From the NCBI RefSeq assembly GCF_003254055.1, contig NZ_QKZT01000003.1, forward strand, positions 62,001-126,000: a DNA stretch of 64,000 bases. The letters are read 5' to 3'. This DNA comes from Algoriphagus chordae (GTDB lineage: Bacteria > Bacteroidota > Bacteroidia > Cytophagales > Cyclobacteriaceae). Each line of letters starts with the position of its first letter. Positions within the stretch are counted from its first letter, which is position 1. Below the pieces are notes generated by a model. It made no database searches and was not told where the DNA came from. It was given only the letters and a program-made list of their open reading frames with translations. The position numbers and the translations under genes were made by a program. Of the stretch, positions 9,821-19,493 are shown one piece after another.

Positions 9821-11439
9821 TTCAGATCGAACCTTTGATTTCCTGGACTTGGACATGGCTATTCGCTATAGCGATTATCCTTATTTTGGGTGTTCAGCTA
9901 TTCTGGATACTTCAGGCAGAATTGAAAGCTTCTAGAAAAGTGATTAAAATCGCTTTGAATACGCTGTTTTCAATTGTTTTGCTTGCTTACCTTTTGCAAC
10001 TAACTTGGACTTCGGATAGGCCAGAAGAAGCAGTGCTGCTACATTCTTCATCTAGTACAAAGGAGAAAGTACGCTTTTGGAAAGACAGCTTGGGAATCAA
10101 AAAATCAGTGGATATCAAGAATTACCAAGGGGAGGGGAATCCTCTTTATTTACTGGGATCTGACTTTTCAGAGCTTGAATTATTGAAATTAGGAGATCGG
10201 GATATTCAATGGGTTTCAGATGTCGAAGAAGGCGAGATTTCATTTCTGGAGTGGAAAGGGATACTTCGAAAAGGAGAAATGCAGAGGCTGAGGGGCAGAA
10301 TAGCCTCAAGCGAATCATTGAAAATTTCCCTTTCTCAGCAAGGAGAGATCTTAGATGAATCTCAATCAGAATTAAATGAGGGCACATTTCAACTTGAATT
10401 TCCAGCAAAAGTTCTGGGTAGGAATCAGCTGGACTTGATGGTGAATGATAGCCTATACGGCAGCATTAACTTCTTTGCGCGTCCAGCCAAAGCAATTCAA
10501 TACAGTTTGCAATTTGCTTTTCCTGATGCTGAAATCCGGAATTTAACTCAGTTCTTGATCAACTCTGGAGAAAAGGTCAATGAGAGTATCGACGTATCAA
10601 TAAACTCAAGAATAAGCTCAGGAAGCTCTGCCTCCGATTCCCTTCAGTTTCTGATCATCGATCCAGCTCAGCTCAGCAAGAAGTCAACACAAGAGGCAAT
10701 TGAAAATGGAGCCTCCGTCTTGGTGATTAACCTCAATGATATTGGCAAGGATATCCCAGCAGTCAATAAGGCCTTTGAAACCAAATTCAACGTGACGCGA
10801 AGCACGCCTGAAGAGAGTAGAGAAGTTGAGACTGATTTGGATGCTTATCCATACGAGTTCGAGTCAGTGATCGCTCAAAAACAACTTTTTGAAAATGCCT
10901 TTGCTGTACAGCAAATCGGAAACGCTAAGCTGGGAGTAAGTTTATTGGGTAAGACTTTTCCAATCAAACTAGCAGGAGATAGTCTGAGGTACCAAGCTAT
11001 TTGGCAGAAAATATTAGGAGCAATGATCCCTCAGGAATCAGGCTCCATCGAGCTAAATCAGCCTATTTTTACAGGAATTCGAGCTGATATTCAGTTGAAC
11101 CAACAGAAGTTCAAGGAGGATTTTGTAAGTGTTGAATCTGATTCAATCTTTCTTCGACCATCACTTGTCAACCCTTTTTCTAAAACTGCTGAGTTTGTAA
11201 GTCTGGACTCTGGATGGGTTTCTTTATCTGATAGTCTAGAATACTACAGCTATACTGATAATGAATGGCCAAGTCTTCAGTCCTCTAAAATGCGTGCTGA
11301 TTTCTTGAGCGCAAATTCGCAATCTGATAGATCTTCAGCAGCTTTAGAAAACCATCAAAAGATTTCTGATTGGATCTGGTATGGGTTGTTTTTATTGGTC
11401 TTGACGCTGCTATGGCTTGAGCCTAAGCTTTTGAAATGA
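9817..11439 (+). CDS. Membrane protein closing the MoxR operon, function unknown
   Basis: This protein of about 540 residues starts at the ATG overlapping the preceding stop (ATGA); a TTG 15 bp upstream is in frame but less likely. Two membrane helices lie near residues 8-30 and 40-57 and one at the C-terminus (WIWYGLFLLVLTLLWLEPKLL). The middle is soluble. This matches the last gene of many Bacteroidota MoxR-DUF58-BatA clusters, which resembles BatA in topology (two helices, soluble domain, final helix), but I recognise no catalytic motif. Confidence 0.65.
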   Translation: MIQIEPLISWTWTWLFAIAIILILGVQLFWILQAELKASRKVIKIALNTLFSIVLLAYLLQLTWTSDRPEEAVLLHSSSSTKEKVRFWKDSLGIKKSVDIKNYQGEGNPLYLLGSDFSELELLKLGDRDIQWVSDVEEGEISFLEWKGILRKGEMQRLRGRIASSESLKISLSQQGEILDESQSELNEGTFQLEFPAKVLGRNQLDLMVNDSLYGSINFFARPAKAIQYSLQFAFPDAEIRNLTQFLINSGEKVNESIDVSINSRISSGSSASDSLQFLIIDPAQLSKKSTQEAIENGASVLVINLNDIGKDIPAVNKAFETKFNVTRSTPEESREVETDLDAYPYEFESVIAQKQLFENAFAVQQIGNAKLGVSLLGKTFPIKLAGDSLRYQAIWQKILGAMIPQESGSIELNQPIFTGIRADIQLNQQKFKEDFVSVESDSIFLRPSLVNPFSKTAEFVSLDSGWVSLSDSLEYYSYTDNEWPSLQSSKMRADFLSANSQSDRSSAALENHQKISDWIWYGLFLLVLTLLWLEPKLLK

Positions 11440-11595
11440 GTCTAGTTTTCAATGTTTTTTGCAGCTCATTTGAATTATAAGGGATATTTTCTACAATTTG
11501 TCTTAATTGTGACATTAAAATCCAGCCTGATTGGATTGATTTGAGTTAAATAGGAAGAGGCTGATTGTTTGATCAGCTAAAACCTAAAAAAGGAT

Positions 11596-12051
11596 ATGAT
11601 GAATGATTATATAATAAAGGTGATGCTCAGTGTTGTGTTAATGCTATTGGTGGCTGTGGCTTATGCACAAAAACCGGAAGTATTTTCCAAAGATGAGAAA
11701 GCTATTGAAGGATATGATCCAGTTTCATATTTCACGGATTCCAAAGCCAGGCTAGGCAAGGACAAATTTACCTTTGTTCATGCTGGAGCCAATTGGTACT
11801 TTTCCTCAGAAGAAAATTTAGAATTGTTTCAATCCAACCCTTCGAAATACATGCCTCAATATGGCGGTTATTGCGCCTACGGTTTAGCAAGTGGGTATAA
11901 AGCACCTATTTCACCACAAGCCTGGACGATAGTGGATGATAAATTGTACCTGAATTACAATAAGAAAATTCAGGGTGATTGGCTGGCAGATCAAACAGAG
12001 AAGATCAAAAAGGCTGATGAAAATTGGCCAAACGTAAAAAATGACCAGTAA
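11596..12051 (+). CDS. Exported YHS domain protein
   Basis: This 151-residue protein has a signal peptide (MLSVVLMLLVAVAYAQ) and a YHS-type domain: AIEGYDPVSYF near the start, NWYFSSEENLELFQSNPSKYMPQYGGYC in the middle and a conserved Cys in GGYCAYG. YHS domains are often linked to metal handling, for example copper, and here the domain would lie in the periplasm. The ATP-grasp gene starts 3 bp after the stop, so the pair is cotranscribed. The ATG at 11599 is an equally possible start. Confidence 0.85.
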   Translation: MMNDYIIKVMLSVVLMLLVAVAYAQKPEVFSKDEKAIEGYDPVSYFTDSKARLGKDKFTFVHAGANWYFSSEENLELFQSNPSKYMPQYGGYCAYGLASGYKAPISPQAWTIVDDKLYLNYNKKIQGDWLADQTEKIKKADENWPNVKNDQ

Positions 12052-12054
12052 AAA

Positions 12055-13125
12055 ATGCAGCTAGTAGCCAAAGATAATCTGGAAATACCGGAGCTAAACT
12101 CTACAGATTGGGAAAGGATGCCGGATCCAACTCGAATGACCAATTCATTTGAATTTGGACCTTCTTGGTGGTTTCATCTACCTATGGCATTAATCGGGAT
12201 TTCATGGGCAATCCGACTGTGGAAAGCCAATTACTTCGCTGCCGCAAACCCAGCTTTGGAAAATGGGGGCTTGTACAACTACTCTAAGTATGCAGCGCAA
12301 AATCACTTTCCACAGGCTAATTTACCAGCAACATGTCTGATACATTCTGAGGAAGATATTGAGATGATTATGGAAAAGATAAGCGCTCAAAACTTACAAT
12401 TTCCTTTTATTATCAAGCCTGATGTGGGAGAGCGGGGAAAGGGAGTAAAGCTAATTCATCAGCAAGAGGATTTAGAAATTTACTTGAAGGAGCAGCCAGT
12501 CGAGGCATATTTGATTCAAGGTTTCGTAGCAAAGTCGCAGGAATATGGTGTCTTTTTCTTTAAGAATCCTGCAACTGGAGAGTTGGAAATTCCTTCGCTC
12601 ACTAGAAAGATTCCGCTTCAGATCCTTGGTGACGGTATCTCTAAGCTTTCTGAATTAATTCAGAATCATCCCCGTGCAAGTCGATATCAAAACCTTATCG
12701 AAGTTTCAGATCCGAGCTTTGTCCCGCTGCAAGGAGAACTGATAAAACTTAGTCCCATGGGTAACCACTGCAAAGGGGCGGTTTTTCTGGATTACAGCGC
12801 CTATATCAATGCCGATATGATAGCTGCATTGAGAAGAATCTTTGAATCTGTAGAGGGGATCAATTATGGCAGGTTGGATGTGAAAGTAGACCATTTAAGT
12901 GATCTTTCTGAACCTGATAGAATTTCCATTTTGGAAGTAAATGGTGCAAATGCTGAGCCTGCTCATCTATATTCCCCAGAGAAAAATTACCATGATGGAT
13001 TGAAAACCATCAATTCCTATTTCCACACAATGGCGATGATAGCAAAACAGAACTTGCAGGACAGTAGGAATCGATATCGCGAAAGTGATACTTGGGCTAG
13101 TTTAATGCAGTATTTGAAAAAGTAA
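12055..13125 (+). CDS. ATP-grasp enzyme, D-Ala-D-Ala ligase-like
   Basis: This 356-residue protein has an ATP-grasp core: FIIKPDVGERGKGV is the nucleotide-binding glycine loop, EAYLIQGFV and EYGVFFF are the central strands, and ILEVNGANAEPAHLY contains the metal-binding Glu/Asn. A hydrophobic helix WWFHLPMALIGISWAIRLW near residues 39-57 may touch the membrane. The family includes D-alanine-D-alanine ligases and other amide-forming enzymes; the substrate cannot be read from the sequence. It lies 3 bp after the YHS gene. Confidence 0.75.
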   Translation: MQLVAKDNLEIPELNSTDWERMPDPTRMTNSFEFGPSWWFHLPMALIGISWAIRLWKANYFAAANPALENGGLYNYSKYAAQNHFPQANLPATCLIHSEEDIEMIMEKISAQNLQFPFIIKPDVGERGKGVKLIHQQEDLEIYLKEQPVEAYLIQGFVAKSQEYGVFFFKNPATGELEIPSLTRKIPLQILGDGISKLSELIQNHPRASRYQNLIEVSDPSFVPLQGELIKLSPMGNHCKGAVFLDYSAYINADMIAALRRIFESVEGINYGRLDVKVDHLSDLSEPDRISILEVNGANAEPAHLYSPEKNYHDGLKTINSYFHTMAMIAKQNLQDSRNRYRESDTWASLMQYLKK

Positions 13126-13234
13126 AGACTCGATTACCAGAAAGTATTTTTACTTGTAAACATCAACCACTTGGCCAGCTTGATACTTTGTGTAATTTTA
13201 AAAAATCAGAATTAAACCATTATAATAAGTACCT

Positions 13235-13732
13235 ATGCTAGCTCAATTGAATTCAGAAGTTTTAGGAGAATTATCAGATTTTTTGGCCCAATTGAAATCA
13301 GAAGATTTTGCCGATCTTTCTCCAGTTTTGAAGACCTCGAGTATAGGCCAGCATGTTCGTCATGTTTTGGAATTGTATGAATGCTTGATTTCTCAGTATG
13401 AGTCTGGTTTTGTTTGTTATGACGATAGAAAGCGGGACAAAAGCCTGGAAACAGAGGTAAATATTGCCATGGCTAAGATCAGAGTACTCCAAGCAAATCT
13501 TCTTTTGGAGGATAAGGAGATTGTCCTAAAAATGGCTGTTGGCGAAGATTTTGAAATGATCCGGAGTAGCTACAACCGCGAACTATGCTATAATCTAGAG
13601 CACTGCATTCATCATCAAGCTCTGATCAAAATAGCCTGTAATCAGCTTGACTATATTACTTTGCCAGATAGTTTTGGGGTAGCCAAATCAACAATTGACT
13701 ATGTCAAAAGCTTAGAGTCAAGCATTAATTGA
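13235..13732 (+). CDS. DinB-like metal-site protein
   Basis: This 165-residue, mostly helical protein fits the DinB/YfiT-like four-helix fold. Candidate metal ligands are H40 and H43 (SSIGQHVRHVLEL) in the first helix and H123, H126, H127 (LEHCIHHQALIKI) in a later one. DinB-like proteins bind a divalent metal and include thiol-dependent transferases and uncharacterised stress proteins. It stands alone, convergent with the minus-strand hydroxylase cluster. Confidence 0.75.
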   Translation: MLAQLNSEVLGELSDFLAQLKSEDFADLSPVLKTSSIGQHVRHVLELYECLISQYESGFVCYDDRKRDKSLETEVNIAMAKIRVLQANLLLEDKEIVLKMAVGEDFEMIRSSYNRELCYNLEHCIHHQALIKIACNQLDYITLPDSFGVAKSTIDYVKSLESSIN

Positions 13733-13768
13733 CATAGTCAAGTCGATAATTTTATTGCACTACAAGAA

Positions 13769-16039
13769 CTACATTCTCAAATTCTTCATGTCAATAAGCT
13801 GTGGCTGGAATGGCTGGTCATAAAGCCTTTTGCCCGTTGCCTTGTACAATGAATTGCCCAAAGCTGCAAAAACGGGAGGGAAGAGTGGTTCGCCCAATCC
13901 GGTAGGATCTTCCTTATTATCCACGAAGTGAACTTCGATTTTCTTCGGTGCTTCTGAGTGTCGGATCATTCTATAGGTGTCGAAATTTCTTTTGGTAGGA
14001 GCTCCGTTTTCAAATGCCATTTCCCCATAGAATGCATTGCCTATCCCATCAATTATCGCCCCTTCACCCATGTTGGCCGCTGCGTCTGGATTTACTACGA
14101 TTCCGCAATCCACCGCTGCATAGACATTTTCTACCACGGGTTGATTGTCCTTGATACTCACATCCACCACTTCGGCTACATAGGAATTGTGACAGAAATA
14201 GGCCGACACGCCTCGGGAAATCCCATTTGGTACGTTAGACCAGTTGGACTTATCCCTCACTAATTCCAGCACTCCTGCATATCGCTTAGGATCATAGTCG
14301 TTGTCCTTGCCCACGGGATTTGTTTCTGCTCTTTTCAGCAATTCCAGTCGGAATTCAATTGGGTCTTTGCCCATTTCCTCAGCCAATTCGTCCAGGAAGC
14401 TTTGCTCTGCTCCGGCGATAAAATTGGATCTAGGAGCCCTGAAAGCGCCGATAGTAATATTGGATTCTATTTGCCAACCTTCTGCCAGATAATTATCAAT
14501 TGCCCCAGCTGGGAATCTATTCGCATGAATAGGAGATTCAGGTATTCCCCCTGCCTTCACATGAAGTGCTAACAGGTTATTATTTTCGTCTAATGCAGCC
14601 CGATACGTCGCTGAGTAAGTAGGTCTGTATACACCTGCAGTCATATCATCCTCTCGGGTATAGACCATTTTCACTGGAGCTTGAATTCTCTGGGATATCA
14701 AAGCAGCCTCAGTCAAATGATGGCTATAAGCCCTACGACCAAATCCTCCGCCCATCCGGGCAAGATTGATCTGAACGTTTTCTTTTTCTAATCCAAGGCT
14801 ATTGGCTACAGTACCGTGGATAAAATCTGGTATTTGGGATGGACCATAGATAATTGCTTTATCGCCTTTCACATCTGCAAAGCAATTGATTGGCTCCATG
14901 GGATTGTGAGCTAAAAAAGGTGCAGTATACGTTCGTTCGATTACTCGGGAAGCTTTCTTAAATGCTCCTTCAGGATCACCGTCTTTTCTAAGAATATTAC
15001 CTGGTTTGGTAATGTATTCAGCCATTTTTTCAGAATGGGTGGATGAGTTTTCAAGCCCACTTGGGACTTTTACTTCTGAGACATCTGGTCCCCAACCACT
15101 CATTTTGAAATTACTCTCGGGAGCTATTTCCCAATCTGCTTTCAATGCTTTCTTAGCCTGCATCACTTCCCATGTGGAATTTCCTACGATGGCGATGATC
15201 TCTGGAAAAGTAGTTGTATCAAAAGCATGTCGCTCAAAACCTTCCTTAAACAACTTGATAGAAAAGACGTCCTGAATCCCCGGCAGGGAGGTAACAGAAG
15301 CTTCGTCAAAGGACTTTATTTTCATTCCAAAAGCCGGAGGATGGACAATGGCGGCATATTTCATGCCTTCCACTTTATGATCCATTGCGTACATAGGTTT
15401 GCCGGTGACTATCTTCGAACCGTCAACATTCTTTTTAGAATTACCAATGATCTTAAATTCTGAAATATCTTTCAGTTTAACTGTTTCAGGATCTGGAGCT
15501 TCCAATGTTCCTGCTAAAGATGCTACTTCACCGTAACCTGCTCTATTACCACTTCCCTTATGTTCTAAATATCCTGTATTGGTTGTGATTTCGGTAGCTG
15601 GAACATTCCAGGTTTGGGCTGCGGCATTCACAAGTAACTGTCGTGCTGTTGCCCCAGCTGTTCTTAGCGGAACCCAGCCTGATCGAATCCCTTGGCTACC
15701 ACCGGTAAACTGACGTTCAAATCGCTTAGGATAAAAATCTGCCTGCTCTACAAATACGTTCTTCCAATCCACATCCAGTTCTTCTGCTAGAAGCATAGGA
15801 AGGGAAGTTTTTACATTTGAACCAAATTCAGGGTTAGGATTAAAAAGCGTAACTGCCCCATTTTCACCGATTTTGATGTAGCTGTTGATTTCAAACCATT
15901 CTTTAGGCATGGTGAGAACCTGCTCGGGAGTGGGCTTACATCCTGCCAGCCAACTAAAGCTCAGCATCATTCCTCCTCCAGCAAGTGTGGAGACTTTCAG
16001 AAAGGACCTTCTATTTAACTTTTTATCTATTAATGTCAT
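13769..16039 (-). CDS. Xanthine dehydrogenase-family molybdopterin subunit (first copy)
   Basis: This 756-residue large subunit binds the molybdopterin cytosine dinucleotide cofactor and is of the isoquinoline 1-oxidoreductase beta (IorB) type. A Tat signal (NRRSFLKVSTLAGGG, R10 and R11) and a GC-type cofactor loop (ARMGGGFGRR) are visible, and the catalytic Glu sits in GLGEPLFPP (E717). Enzymes of this type hydroxylate aldehydes or N-heterocycles and pass electrons to a small 2Fe-2S subunit. Here that subunit is encoded 11 bp upstream. The substrate is unknown. A paralogue lies at 16624-18864. Confidence 0.93.
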   Translation of the reverse strand: MTLIDKKLNRRSFLKVSTLAGGGMMLSFSWLAGCKPTPEQVLTMPKEWFEINSYIKIGENGAVTLFNPNPEFGSNVKTSLPMLLAEELDVDWKNVFVEQADFYPKRFERQFTGGSQGIRSGWVPLRTAGATARQLLVNAAAQTWNVPATEITTNTGYLEHKGSGNRAGYGEVASLAGTLEAPDPETVKLKDISEFKIIGNSKKNVDGSKIVTGKPMYAMDHKVEGMKYAAIVHPPAFGMKIKSFDEASVTSLPGIQDVFSIKLFKEGFERHAFDTTTFPEIIAIVGNSTWEVMQAKKALKADWEIAPESNFKMSGWGPDVSEVKVPSGLENSSTHSEKMAEYITKPGNILRKDGDPEGAFKKASRVIERTYTAPFLAHNPMEPINCFADVKGDKAIIYGPSQIPDFIHGTVANSLGLEKENVQINLARMGGGFGRRAYSHHLTEAALISQRIQAPVKMVYTREDDMTAGVYRPTYSATYRAALDENNNLLALHVKAGGIPESPIHANRFPAGAIDNYLAEGWQIESNITIGAFRAPRSNFIAGAEQSFLDELAEEMGKDPIEFRLELLKRAETNPVGKDNDYDPKRYAGVLELVRDKSNWSNVPNGISRGVSAYFCHNSYVAEVVDVSIKDNQPVVENVYAAVDCGIVVNPDAAANMGEGAIIDGIGNAFYGEMAFENGAPTKRNFDTYRMIRHSEAPKKIEVHFVDNKEDPTGLGEPLFPPVFAALGNSLYKATGKRLYDQPFQPQLIDMKNLRM

Positions 16040-16050
16040 GATCTCGGGAT

Positions 16051-16509
16051 TTAAGCTGATTTAGCGGCAGTTTTGATAGCCGCTTTGATTCTAGTGTAGG
16101 TTCCACAGCGGCAGATATTACCGTTCATCGCATTATCGATGTCCTCATCACTAGGACTGGGATTGCTTTTCAAAAGGGCAGTGGCTGACATAATCTGACC
16201 TGCTTGGCAGTAGCCACATTGAGGAACATCATGCTCCAGCCAGGCTTTCTGTACAGGATGATCACCATTTTCGGAGATACCTTCTATGGTGGTTATTTCA
16301 GTATTTTCTGCAGCCGAAACTGGCAATTGACATGATCTCACTGCATTGCCATTCAGATGAATTGTACAGGCTCCGCATTGTGCGATTCCACAGCCAAATT
16401 TGGTGCCGACCAGATCCAGATGATCTCTCAAAACCCAAAGCATAGGAGTGCTAGGATCGACATCTACGTTGAGAGATTTCCCATTGATAGTTAAGTTGTA
16501 CTGTGCCAT
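16051..16509 (-). CDS. 2Fe-2S subunit of molybdenum hydroxylase
   Basis: This 152-residue protein has the two [2Fe-2S] domains of molybdenum hydroxylase small subunits. The plant ferredoxin-like cluster uses C40, C45, C48 and C60 ([11 protein letters not shown]), the second uses C98, C101, C133 and C135 (CGYC and CRC). No signal peptide is present, so it should leave the cell bound to a Tat-exported large subunit. It lies between two large-subunit genes and is the only small subunit in the window, so it may serve both. Confidence 0.95.
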   Translation of the reverse strand: MAQYNLTINGKSLNVDVDPSTPMLWVLRDHLDLVGTKFGCGIAQCGACTIHLNGNAVRSCQLPVSAAENTEITTIEGISENGDHPVQKAWLEHDVPQCGYCQAGQIMSATALLKSNPSPSDEDIDNAMNGNICRCGTYTRIKAAIKTAAKSA

Positions 16510-16623
16510 AAGTATTGTATTTATCTCTAAATTAATTATTTACAAGGAGTGATGCTTACGAAATTCAAACGAAACGCATATTCTGCCACTGATTTGAGTT
16601 ATTTAAAAGGGTTCTAAATTTTT

Positions 16624-18864
16624 CTAACTATTTAACTGATTGATAAAAGGCTGATCATAGAACCTTTTTCCACTTCCTCTATATAAGGCATTTGCCAAAG
16701 CTGCAAAGACAGGAGGGTAGGCAGGTTCGCCCAGCCCAGAAGGATCTTCCCCATTTTCTACAAAATAGGTTTCTATAGAATTTGGAGCTTCCTGCATTCT
16801 TATCATTCTATAGGTATCGAAATTGGATTTGCTCGCCACACCTTCTTCAAATGTCAGCTCCCCAAACATAACGGTTCCGATTCCGTCAATGACCGCTCCT
16901 TCGCAGAGGTTTTTGGCTGCATCAGGATTCACGACCAATCCGCAATCTATCGCATTAATCACCTTGTCAATTTTCACCTGACCATCCACGATTTTCAAAT
17001 CCAGGACCTGAGCCGCGTAACTGTTGTGGCAGAAGTAAGCAGAAAATCCTCTTGAAATTCCTTCCATATCTTGACCCCAATTGGATTTTTCTTTTGCGAG
17101 TTTAATTACTTCCGCAAACCGATCCGGGTCGTAATCATTCCCTTCTCCTACTGGATTAGCTTTGGCTTTCGCCAGTAATTCCAGACGGAAATCAATAGGA
17201 TCTTTTCCAGCTGCCTCTGCTACTTCATCCAAAAAAGACTGCTCCACACAAGCCATAAAATTAGATCTCGGTGCACGGAATGACCCCGTAGTGATATTGG
17301 AAGGCACTTCCCAGCCTTCTGCCAGGTAATTAGTTACTGCACCTGCAGGAAAACGATCTGCATAAAGAGGGTTCTCAGGAAGTCCACCCGCATTGACATG
17401 AAAAGCAGTCAATTCATTGTTTTCATCCAAAGCTGCTCTATAGCTTGCCTGATATCTCGAGCGGTAAATACCTCCGGTCATCTCGTCTTCCCGGGTATAA
17501 ATCAGCTTGATCGGCGCATTCATTTTTTGGGAAATTACAGCCGATTCTATCAGCCAATGCGCATAAGATCTTCGCCCATAACCTCCGCCCAATCGGGTCA
17601 TTTTGATCTCAATGTTTTCTAAAGGAATTCCCAATCGGGAAGAAAGTGCCTGCTCGGTCAACTCCGGTTTCTGCAAGGGGCCGGCACATTCCACTTTTTC
17701 CCCTTGTACATGGGCAAAAAAGTTCATTGGCTCCATACAGTTGTGGGCTAAAAATGGCCCTGTATAACTTCTTTCTATGATTTTTGCGGCTTTGGCAAAA
17801 GCAGCTTCCGGATTTCCATCTTTTCGTTGCGTTTGAGGATTTTTTGCGGCTTCTATCATAGCCTGCTCCTGTGAGGCTGAACTTTCCAATCCTTTGGGAA
17901 CTACTCTTATTCCCTCTCTGCCAAACATATCCCGCTTTTCCTCATAGCCTTCCTGGATTTCCCATTCTGCCTCTATAGCTTTTTTGGCCTGCAAAACCTG
18001 CCAGGTACTTTCACCCACTATTACTATTAAATCAGTGAATTGAGCGGTGTCGAAAAATGTCCTTTTGTAATCATCCTGCAAGGATTTGATCTGAAAAACA
18101 TCCCTGATGCCAGGCATGTTTTTGGCTTTTGAGCGATCAAAAGATTTCAGTTTTTTACCGATTGCCGGTGGATGGACGAGCATGGCGATGAGCATTCCTT
18201 CCCGTTTAGTATCTATACCAAAAAGTGGTTTGCCAGTCACAATATTTTTAGCTTCCACATTCTTTTTGGAGCTACCGATAATGCCGAAATCCTTGCTGTC
18301 TTTCAGTTGCACCTCTTCCGGCACCGGCATCGTAGCAGCCAAGGAGGCAAACTCTCCAAAATGTGCTGATTTTCCAGATTGCTTATGAGTAATTGTTCCC
18401 GCTTTTATCGTGATCTCCGATGCGGGTACATTCCAACTTTGGGATGCTGCTGCGGCCAGCATAGCACGGGCAGTAGCTCCTGCGGTTCTAAGATTAGTAT
18501 ATCCTGAGCGTATCGCCTGACTTCCACCAATGAATTGTCTGGTAAAATACTTGGTATCCAAATCCGCCTGCTCCACGATGACATTTTCCCAAGCCACATC
18601 CAGTTCCTCGGCGACAATCATAGGCATGGAAGTCTTCACATTTTGCCCGCCTTCTGGATTCGGTGACATAATGGTGACCAATCCATTTTCCCCGATTTTG
18701 ATGAATCCATTGAACTGAAACCACTCCTTTGGCATCTCTAAAGTTTCTGCCTGCTTGGGATTGCATGCTGCCAGCCAGTTGAGACTAAGCAGCATTCCGC
18801 CTCCGGAAAGTGCAGAGACTTTTAGAAATGATCGACGGTTGATTTTGGTGCTTTCAGTTTTCAT
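16624..18864 (-). CDS. Xanthine dehydrogenase-family molybdopterin subunit (second copy)
   Basis: This 746-residue protein is a clear paralogue of the one at 13769-16039, with the same Tat signal (NRRSFLKVSALSGGG), the loop TRLGGGYGRR and catalytic Glu E713 in GLGEPAYPP. It is the first gene of the minus-strand cluster, 114 bp upstream of the 2Fe-2S gene. The divergence between copies along the whole length suggests an old tandem duplication with different substrates rather than a recent copy. No maturation factor (XdhC-like) or cytochrome acceptor gene is in the window. Confidence 0.93.
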   Translation of the reverse strand: MKTESTKINRRSFLKVSALSGGGMLLSLNWLAACNPKQAETLEMPKEWFQFNGFIKIGENGLVTIMSPNPEGGQNVKTSMPMIVAEELDVAWENVIVEQADLDTKYFTRQFIGGSQAIRSGYTNLRTAGATARAMLAAAASQSWNVPASEITIKAGTITHKQSGKSAHFGEFASLAATMPVPEEVQLKDSKDFGIIGSSKKNVEAKNIVTGKPLFGIDTKREGMLIAMLVHPPAIGKKLKSFDRSKAKNMPGIRDVFQIKSLQDDYKRTFFDTAQFTDLIVIVGESTWQVLQAKKAIEAEWEIQEGYEEKRDMFGREGIRVVPKGLESSASQEQAMIEAAKNPQTQRKDGNPEAAFAKAAKIIERSYTGPFLAHNCMEPMNFFAHVQGEKVECAGPLQKPELTEQALSSRLGIPLENIEIKMTRLGGGYGRRSYAHWLIESAVISQKMNAPIKLIYTREDEMTGGIYRSRYQASYRAALDENNELTAFHVNAGGLPENPLYADRFPAGAVTNYLAEGWEVPSNITTGSFRAPRSNFMACVEQSFLDEVAEAAGKDPIDFRLELLAKAKANPVGEGNDYDPDRFAEVIKLAKEKSNWGQDMEGISRGFSAYFCHNSYAAQVLDLKIVDGQVKIDKVINAIDCGLVVNPDAAKNLCEGAVIDGIGTVMFGELTFEEGVASKSNFDTYRMIRMQEAPNSIETYFVENGEDPSGLGEPAYPPVFAALANALYRGSGKRFYDQPFINQLNS

Positions 18865-18981
18865 GAATTGAGGTCAACTAGTATGATAACAACCACTTAG
18901 GCCTTTAAAATTTACTTTAATTGAGGTTTACAACAAAGGTTTTTTGAATAGAATAGGTCGTTTAGACCTTATTTTAAAGTC

Positions 18982-19016
18982 AGAAAAGCCAGACCCACAC
19001 GGACCTGGACTTTCTC
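18982..19016 (-). terminator. Terminator after the AraC-type gene
   Basis: On the minus strand the sequence folds as AAAGTCCAGGTCC-GTGT-GGGTCTGGCTTTT, a 13-pair stem with two G-U pairs and one mismatch, ending in TTTT. It starts about 12 bp after the stop of the AraC-type gene. Confidence 0.6.
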
Positions 19017-19027
19017 TTGTAACCCAA

Positions 19028-19447
19028 TCAATCTATATTTTCAATCTTCGATCTGCGAAATTGTGAGGGATTCATGTCCATTTCCTTTTTAAAGAAGTTG
19101 TTGAAATGTGTCACTTCTGTAAAACCCAAGGCATAGGCTATTTCTGATACATTCCAGTCGCTTTGCTTTAGAAGACGCTTGGATTCTGCCAGAATTCTTT
19201 CCCGGATAATCACCGATGTTGCCTTATTGAAAATCGATTTGACACTTCTGTTAAGATGATTTACATGGATATTGAGCTTTTGGGCAAAGTCCGAAGCTGA
19301 TCTTAGTTTAATTGTATTTCGCAGGTCTGTCACAGGAAATTGACTATCCAACAGTTCCATAAAATCTGCACTGATCCTGCTTGCGGCAGTATTTCCTGAC
19401 ATATCAGTTTTTATTTTTATTGGTGATTTACTTGCTGTCCGAATCAT
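19028..19447 (-). CDS. AraC-type DNA-binding protein lacking a sensor domain
   Basis: This 139-residue protein is only the linker and the double helix-turn-helix of an AraC-family regulator: FAQKLNIHVNHLNRSVK and WNVSEIAYALGFTEVTHFNNFFKK are the two DNA-binding segments. Related Bacteroidota regulators are near 290 residues and carry an N-terminal cupin. The residues before the first helix (ASRISADFMELLDSQFPV) look like the normal interdomain linker, so the start lies inside what would be a longer protein. Only 46 bp separate it from the flavodoxin gene, so the cupin has been lost. It could be a decayed gene or a working MarA-like domain. Confidence 0.8.
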   Translation of the reverse strand: MIRTASKSPIKIKTDMSGNTAASRISADFMELLDSQFPVTDLRNTIKLRSASDFAQKLNIHVNHLNRSVKSIFNKATSVIIRERILAESKRLLKQSDWNVSEIAYALGFTEVTHFNNFFKKEMDMNPSQFRRSKIENID

Positions 19448-19493
19448 CCTGTTTTTAGTGCTGGTTAATTTTTTCTGGCTTCAATTTGAGGTT

